Assembly (NCBI GenBank): GCA_021464245.1
Contig: JADCRB010000013.1
Location: forward strand, 7,422,945 to 7,486,944
DNA length: 64,000 bases
Direction: 5' to 3'
DNA from: Carallia brachiata
Lineage: Eukaryota; Streptophyta; Magnoliopsida; Malpighiales; Rhizophoraceae
The position numbers were made by a program, and so were the translations under genes. Numbering within the stretch: position 1 is the first letter of the stretch; each line of letters begins with the position of its first letter. The notes beneath the pieces were generated by a model. It saw only the letters and a list, made by a program, of their open reading frames with translations. It searched no databases and was not told where the DNA came from. Below are positions 58,601 to 64,000 of this stretch, piece by piece.

Positions 58601-60036
58601 ATAAAATATTTTAATAGAATTTATTATGAAAGATAAAATTGTTATTCCAATATATTTTATGTTCCTCTCCCCCACTTTTTACCCTTTCCCAAATAAAAGA
58701 ATTCATAGTTTTTTTTTTCTCCCATCACCTCTTTCCAAATATAAGAGAGGATAGAAAACATTTTTCTTCTCTAATGATCCTCGCCTTCATTTTCCTCTCT
58801 CTCAAGAATTTTATCCAAACACAATGTTAGGTTGCACAACAGCCTCAGAGATTCTGAATATGGTGTGGAGGAAAGTGAAGGGAATATGATGTGGATGGCT
58901 TATTGCTAGGAAGTTAGATTAGCATAACTAATGTGAGAAGAATATTGCAAAAGAACATGTTTTAAGAAATAAATGGCTGAATTTTCACAACCGCCGGGGG
59001 AAAAAGCCCCTTTGTAATATCAAAAAAAAAAAAAAGGAAATGAGAACTAAAGAAAGGAAGTAGATGTACTTCTCATGCTCTATCATGGTTTAATTTCAGT
59101 AGTGTTGACCACGAAATATAAGCACTTCTAGTATCACTCTGTTTTTTGTTCTCTTGTTTATATTTTTCAGCCATGTTGACTAGTATGGGTTTTGGCTTTT
59201 ATTCTTTGTTCTTGGAGTTTTTTAACAACCCTTTGCAGGCAACAAATTTTATTTTTGATTTAAAATTATTTGATCCAAATCATGTCCAACCCTCCTATCC
59301 ACCTTGCACAGCAATATCTGCAACCTTGGCAGGAGATCGCTGCCTAGGTTAGCAGCAATGTCACTGGTGATCAGGGACCATCCCCTCTATACCAGCTGCT
59401 GGTTGTTTCTTTGTAAATTTTGTCAGCCTGGCTTTTTTGCAAGATATGAGTTATTAACCGGTGGCCTTTTGGAAAATGAATGGTTTAGGCTAGGATTAGA
59501 ACATCATACAGATATCCTATGGATAATTGAAGAGCACAAAAACTTATGATGAATATCATCTTTCAACCCCCGTAGTCCTTGAACTTACTTTTGGCTGTTA
59601 CTGTTAGAATGAAGACCATAAGCAAACATGCAAGTATTGTTTATGTAATTATATCGATACCTGACTACTTATGATGAATATCATCTTTCAACCCCTGTAT
59701 TCCTTGAACTTGCTTTTGGCTGTTACTGTTAGAATGAAGACCACAAGCAAACATGCAAGTATTGTTTATGTAATTATCTTGATACCTGACTATTTACGAG
59801 CCCCTGATTTTATACCAAAGAATATTAAATAATCTAGTCTGGTTTCATTTTACTTCTTTCCACAAAGTCTGTGCAAACAGTTGCCACTTTTAGAACGTAA
59901 TAATCTTCCTGCATTTTGCAGATCAACGCTGGCAGTTCTTGGTCTTTCAAATGAATCACATAAGCAGCAGCCACATGTCTCATCCATACATTCAGCAGAG
60001 GCAAGTTCTTCAACTCATGGAACAAATCTAACGTGA
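39232..60036 (+). CDS. Symplekin (mRNA 3'-end processing scaffold), 27 exons, exon 12 carries a duplication
   Basis: Scaffold of the cleavage/polyadenylation machinery in the nucleus (Pta1/symplekin family; plant relatives ESP4 and At1g27595). Coding exons: 39232-39428, 39768-39927, 40909-41001, 41551-41650, 41791-41953, 47558-47732, 48499-48627, 48750-49349, 49468-50091, 50909-50977, 51389-51502, 51577-51875, 52600-52647, 52807-52950, 53336-53497, 53597-53659, 54630-54740, 54857-54940, 55052-55099, 55432-55506, 56569-56664, 56876-56956, 57034-57105, 57661-57705, 57799-57882, 57974-58077, 59922-60036. All junctions keep frame except exon 12 (299 nt), where a 53-bp tandem duplication shifts it. 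N-terminal HEAT-like repeats begin [11 protein letters not shown] and [11 protein letters not shown]. The middle is acidic and disordered. The C-terminal symplekin domain has [25 protein letters not shown] and [13 protein letters not shown]. Length without the duplication is about 1333 residues. Exon edges were set by GT-AG sites and phase; intron 21 begins GC. Confidence 0.93.
40084..40538. mobile_element. hAT-like nonautonomous element in symplekin intron 2
   Basis: The left end CAGTGGCGGATCT and right end GGATCCTCCAGTG are inverted termini. The 8-bp flanks TTTGAAAG (40076-40083) and TTTGAAGA (40539-40546) agree in six positions, as for a hAT target duplication with changes. Inside are T/G homopolymers and GGGCACTTGCCCATCC near the right end. 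Confidence 0.5.
40611..40640 (+). repeat. (TC)n microsatellite in intron 2
   Basis: About fifteen TC units, followed by a short (GC)n stretch. Confidence 0.95.
41954..47557 (+). other. Symplekin intron 5, 5.6 kb
   Basis: Starts GTGAGT and ends TTGGCAG. It splits a cysteine codon. Base composition is less A/T-homopolymeric than the intergenic DNA. I see no gene or clear transposon; a 68-bp tandem duplication lies at 46761-46883. Short frames inside are not supported. Confidence 0.7.
46761..46883 (+). repeat. Two-copy tandem repeat, period 68 bp
   Basis: TCTGTTCTAGAGACCCTTAG (46761) recurs as TCTGTTCTAGAGACCATTAG (46829), with the following GAATGGGAC.AGCATCAC and GGAAACCTTTTCTACT also repeated. 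Confidence 0.85.
51725..51830 (+). repeat. 53-bp tandem duplication inside symplekin exon 12
   Basis: GGGATGGGGAGCGTATCACT at 51725 is repeated exactly at 51778. The shared segment continues to GGAGCTTGAT, and the copies are joined by GGGC. The exon is 299 nt as written and 246 nt (82 codons) with one copy, and only the single-copy version keeps frame with exons 11 and 13. Translation through the duplication reaches a stop at about 51823-51825. Confidence 0.95.
52158..52187 (+). repeat. G-rich tract in symplekin intron 12
   Basis: Runs of 5, 7 and 14 or so G separated by one or two other bases; the sequence could form a G-quadruplex in RNA or DNA. Confidence 0.8.
53247..53274 (+). repeat. 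Long T-run in intron 14
   Basis: Nearly thirty T in a row upstream of the exon 15 acceptor at 53335. It could act as an extended polypyrimidine tract or be a degraded poly(A) tail of an inverted insertion. Confidence 0.8.
58357..58826. mobile_element. MITE in symplekin intron 26, TTA target duplication
   Basis: The left end CATTATGTTTGGGAGGGGAG and right end TTTATCCAAACACAATG are inverted repeats, flanked by TTA on both sides (58354-58356, 58827-58829). Inside are GGGAGGGGAGAGGAAAG-like runs on the left and CTTTCC/CTCTCC runs on the right, which extend the foldback. The 470-bp element has no coding capacity; PIF/Harbinger type is likely. Confidence 0.65.
59542..59795 (+). repeat. Two-copy tandem repeat, period 125 bp, in symplekin intron 26
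   Basis: ACTTATGATGAATATCATCT at 59542 recurs at 59667, and the whole unit up to ATACCTGACTA is duplicated with a handful of substitutions. The copies differ by real base changes, so the duplication is older than the exon 12 one. Confidence 0.92.
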
Positions 60037-62113
60037 TAATTAACTCGGTGGAGTCAGAAATTGATTTGTCCCATGCTGGGGGAGTTAGAAAGGCCGACCT
60101 GGGGGTTGGCTTACAGCCTGGAATTGCGGTCGCCAGCAGAAGGAAAGGCATAAATTGGCTGCTGTTGGCATGCATAGCAGACTTATTGACCACTGGAACC
60201 AGGACACGGGGAAGGCTGTACAGAAATACGAAGTTCTTTTGGCGAGGCATCGCCTCCTAGAGATCTCTTCCACCTCACTTCCCCCAAGTTCTGTAGAATA
60301 TGTATCACAACAATAATCGTTTGTTCTTCAAAATTTTGGTCTTCTATTCTTGCCTCGAATGGGCATGTGAACGTGTGGTTTTTTACATGGCTGAAGTCAT
60401 TGTCCTCCTAGCGTGAAGGGACCACACAGTCTTACAGGAACAATGTGGGTGGGTCCACTGCTTAGGTCCAAGCGGCCAGTGTAATTTGAAGTGAATGTGG
60501 ATCGCTGCCTTAGCCATTTAGTCCATTCTTTAAGAAATACGGTGGCGGTTTGTAAATGTGTCCTATTATTCTCATTGATATCGTTGTCTTTTACTTATCA
60601 CGGATAAGGGTAGTAAACTGTGCAAAGCAAAGCACTTCTTTGGACATTAGAATTTGACACTTATATTTTCAACTTATCATTGATAATTGGAGGTTCTCTC
60701 CATTTAGCGTCAATATTTTATGTAAAAATTTTTTGCTATTAAACATGTAACTCATTGACGAGGCGCCCGTGGGCGGTGCCTTCTCAGCTGACCAGAAATG
60801 ATGGAAAATCTCATACGAAGTCTGTCAAAATTGTTCCGTTCACGCAACTAGCCAACGACTGTTTTGGCTGACTTGCAGAGTGACGTAGCGTCAAGCAATT
60901 TGCTTTCCATGAATAGGTTGTTTATGCAAACACATAATAAAAGACGTTAAAAGATATGCAGATAATTCAACGATATTAAACAGTTTATTTATTTTTTAAT
61001 TTTTTAAATTTAATACACTTTTAACGATTTAATAGTCTAAATTATTATATGTCTATTGTATTTTTACTCTTGTGTTTACTTAGATTTTCTGTTCCCGGAA
61101 ATGCTCAAATCTTCCCCTTTTTGGATTTCTAGTAAAGAAGTTACATCCAGAGTCAATTCTTTAAAGAAAACCAGTTAGGCAGGTACTGCAACATAATAAA
61201 ACAATGCACTTATAAGCTTTTCCATTTGAAAAGCAGATGCAAATCCAGGAAAATGATGGGGGTTCGCGACAGCAAAGGTCCATTTCCCATGAGAAAAGGG
61301 CGTGCACAAAACCAATTTTGTTTTCTCGCTTAAAATAACAAGCAATTGGAACGTGCAATTTCCGAACCACTCGGATATCTAACGAAACAATGATCCAGAA
61401 ACAGAATGAGAACAAGATTTCAGAAGATTTGTTTGATCCTGACAAAATGCCTAATCTCACAAACAAAGAATGGATCCACAAAAAACATTCCTCGTTGCAT
61501 ATACACATTTTGGGAAGGGTGGGATTTCTGAAAATGAGGCAAAATTTAGTATCCCTACTCCCTAGAACAAGCCACGGTGCACCCCCAAGAAATCAAAATT
61601 TTCATTTCTGTGAAAGAATATCATGATGAGAAATTTCTGCAACTGAATACAAAAATATCTTCCTTTTCTGTGACATGTTACCAAGTATATTGTGGTGCTG
61701 CTTCGAGCAAATGCGGCAGACTCGGTGACAACACGCTCAGGCATCCCACGAGAGAAGGGCCAAGCTCTGGCTGCAACATACATGCAAAGACAGGTAATTT
61801 ACTTTCCACACAAATGCCAAGAGTTTAGAACTCACTAGCAAACGAATGGAGAACTTCTATCACTGCCATTTAGAGGAATTGACTGCAATTGATCTCTAAA
61901 TATTTATTCTTGAGAGATGGAGTGAGTGTTGTTTTTCTCTAGACTTTCTCTACCAATTTTAATTAGGCTGATATTTCAAACAGAATATTTTTTTATGTCT
62001 TAAGGACTTATCTCATCTGAATACACGAAATTAGCAAAGCATCAGAGCATTGCTCATGGAGGCATACCTGTCTTCATTATGTGGCAGCAAAATTGCCTGT
62101 TGAAGCTCCACCA
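60037..62113. other. Convergent intergenic region between symplekin and the GT43 gene
   Basis: Holds the 3' UTRs of the two genes on opposite strands. An A/T-rich block lies near 60940-61060. No additional gene is supported; frames at 61161-61828 show no similarity. Confidence 0.55.
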
Positions 62114-63949
62114 TTAAATGGGAAGAATAACATCCAGGTTCTTGTGAAGCAGCCAACCCCTGGGATAGATAAGCCCATGAGCATCTAAATGGAGGTGCCA
62201 GTTCAGTGTCCTAGAACAGCCAGGCGGCTCACCTTCCATTTGACTTTCATCTTCCACCAGTTGTTCTATGAATGTGGTCTCCTATAAAAAGTGTGAGGTC
62301 TGTTAACGCAATAAGCACTCAAAAAATCAAATCAATTGCATAGCAACTTTCAAGTAATATTAGGAACAAATGTCCAAAAAATGCAGAGTTTGGAATATTA
62401 CTTGGAATCCCTCCTTCACTGTGTCCAACTGTCGAATGGGTCCCGAAAAGGGACGTTTCCATCTCTTTGGTTCCCATAAGATAGTACTGTTGAACGCAAA
62501 ACCAGACATATCAACATGAAACCGATGGAGTCTTTTACTTTTCTCTTTTGTGTGCCATCCAATGACCTCACTTCCATTGCATACTGGACCTTCCAAAATT
62601 GCTTTATTTTTGCTTTGAGCGAGCATGGCAATGGGCCAAGTGCCGAAACGACTACAAAATAAGAACGACAACATAAAAAGGATAGAAAGGGGCACAAAGT
62701 GAAGAACCACAGGGATGGCATGCACACAATATTCAATGGAAAAAAGCAACAAACAGGCGGCTACTTCTTGAATCAATTCTGAGATGGCTAACAACCAATG
62801 CAAACGCAAAAGTAAAATCCATAACATACTTTCACTGATCCATAAAGTATTGGTATTGATCAATCCCAACATAAACCATCATCCTGGCAATAATCTGCCA
62901 TCCCGAAAGCTATATTCATAAACTCTCAAAAAAAGATATGTACATTCAGCAATTCCCATCATTTTCATGTTTCTATACTGAGAAATTGAAGACCAAGAAA
63001 CAAGAAATGTGGCAACAACAATTAAAAGCCTTTCGTATAAGATTCCAATAATTCCCACAAATAACAACGGAAGAAATATATTACTAGAGATTATCGCCAT
63101 CCTATCTCACAACAAATGGAGAAAACAGTAACCAAAAGCTTAGAACTACCTGATTGCTCTCAGTCTCTCGAACAGCTCGAGGGAATAAAAATTATGATCG
63201 TCGGCAAAGTACACGATTCCATCGAGCCTATGCTTCTCGATGTGCTCCAATGCCACATTCCTCTGGTGGACCCGTCGGTCCTTTATCTCGGTCGAATTCT
63301 TCAGGCACACCAAATGCCTGTACATCACGCCCGTTTTCCTCAGTATATCGGCCGTCTCCGTCGACGCCCCGTTCATTTCCACCACAATCCACAGCAACGG
63401 CTGCTGCACCAACCTCAGCACCTGCCCTAATCTATTCAAGAAATACGCTTGCAAAGCTCGATTATACGTCGGCGTAACCACGATCAACTGCTTTCTCGGT
63501 TCGTAATCGAATCTCGAAACGTAACTATCGACGCCGAAGCTCACTGTATTAACGGCAGAATCGTTATGCTTGAAAGTACGATTATCATTTTCGTCCAATT
63601 TGGCATTGAAGTGTGGCGGCTTGATCTCGAAGGATGAATCCTTATGCCGGATATCGGAATCCACTTGGCCAAACGGGAAAACGCCTAACAAGAACCCTAA
63701 GACAAAGAACGGCAAGCACCTGTAGAAAAATCTCCGAAATCCTTTGCGCTTCTGAGGAAACGCGGCGGCCAGGAAGCGCCGGAGAGAGGCGTCGGCGAAG
63801 CTGAGAAACGAGGACGAATAAGAAGAAGAAGAGGAGGAGGAGTATTTACCGGTGGTGGAGCAAAGCTTGTGAGACGGAGAGCCGACGGAGCCGTTGAGGT
63901 GTGAAGGGTCGTGATGCGCCGGCGAAAGCGTTCGACGAATAGAGGCCAT
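62114..63949 (-). CDS. IRX9H: GT43 family xylan synthesis protein, IRX9H/IRX9 type
   Basis: Golgi type II membrane protein of glycosyltransferase family 43 needed for elongation of the xylan backbone. Minus-strand exons: 63949-63150, 62651-62402, 62281-62114, all GT-AG and in frame, giving 405 residues. The N-terminus [10 protein letters not shown] is typical of IRX9H. A Ser-rich stretch is followed by one membrane segment around residues 73-95 ([20 protein letters not shown]). The GT43 domain starts with [20 protein letters not shown] and continues through LLWIVVE, then [14 protein letters not shown] at the metal-binding position, and [19 protein letters not shown] across the first intron. 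The C-terminal exon has GEPPGCSR and [16 protein letters not shown]. The acidic motif reads DDH where I expect DD(D/S), so its catalytic competence is open; IRX9-type members are thought to be partly structural. The gene converges on symplekin. Confidence 0.9.
62282..62401 (-). other. Intron 2 of the GT43 gene
   Basis: On the minus strand it runs from GTAATA after a CAA codon to TATAG before GAGACC. Short and featureless. Confidence 0.85.
62652..63149 (-). other. Intron 1 of the GT43 gene
   Basis: On the minus strand it starts GTAGTT and ends TTTTGTAG; it splits a serine codon (phase 2). No insertion seen. Confidence 0.85.
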
Positions 63950-64000
63950 AGATTTGTTCGAGTAATAATCACATGATCGTATCGAGAATTTGATACTCGT

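Noticed and set aside
60033..60260. Small frames overlapping the symplekin stop on both strands
   Set aside because: They run through the 3' UTR and show no family similarity.
61161..61828. Overlapping frames between symplekin and the GT43 gene
   Set aside because: No similarity, conflicting strands, ordinary spacer composition.
63116..63637. Plus-strand frames opposite the GT43 exon 1
   Set aside because: Antisense shadows of a well-supported minus-strand coding exon.
1..64000. CRISPR arrays, bacterial operons or phage elements
   Set aside because: The window is clearly plant nuclear DNA with spliced genes; none of the repeats has regular spacers.

Overview
The window is nuclear DNA of a eudicot plant, probably a woody one; I cannot name the species. 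Genes have many GT-AG introns and AT-rich spacers full of small foldback elements, and the protein families are plant-specific (chloroplast glutamyl-tRNA reductase, a GT43 xylan synthesis protein, a WAV3-type RING/vWA protein).

Layout: 1-1858 intergenic. 1864-11932 is a complete 10.07-kb Ty3/gypsy LTR retrotransposon of the Tat type, with a perfect 5-bp target duplication (GGGTG), a retroviral-type gag-protease-RT-RNase H-(second RNase H)-integrase order, and a 2-kb extra region between integrase and the 3' LTR. That extra region carries an open 230-codon frame whose product has a WUSCHEL/WOX-type homeodomain, a WUS-box-like motif and a C-terminal EAR-like repression motif. It is the most striking object here: a developmental transcription factor apparently carried as cargo by an LTR retrotransposon. 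11938-19996 is a spacer rich in foldback/MITE-like elements. 19997-22685 (+) is a WAV3/EDA40-type RING + vWA E3 ligase gene. 22686-27894 is spacer. 27895-30581 (-) is HEMA, glutamyl-tRNA reductase, in three exons. 30582-39231 is spacer with a SINE-like insertion, a Tourist-like MITE and an ACCGG-rich foldback element. 39232-60036 (+) is a 27-exon symplekin gene (mRNA 3'-end processing scaffold). 62114-63949 (-) is a three-exon GT43 gene (IRX9H type), convergent with symplekin.

The host genes are not a functional cluster: they serve ubiquitin-dependent growth control, tetrapyrrole synthesis, pre-mRNA 3' processing and xylan synthesis. From memory, the symplekin/IRX9H neighbour pair is also found in Arabidopsis (At1g27595/At1g27600), which would be conserved microsynteny.

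Data-quality caution: HEMA and the WAV3-type gene each lack one base in a short homopolymer, in otherwise perfect frames. The retrotransposon coding region has about ten 1-bp shifts while its two LTRs differ by indels and by almost no substitutions. This pattern fits uncorrected long-read consensus errors as well as real mutation. Symplekin has a different lesion: a 53-bp tandem duplication inside exon 12.
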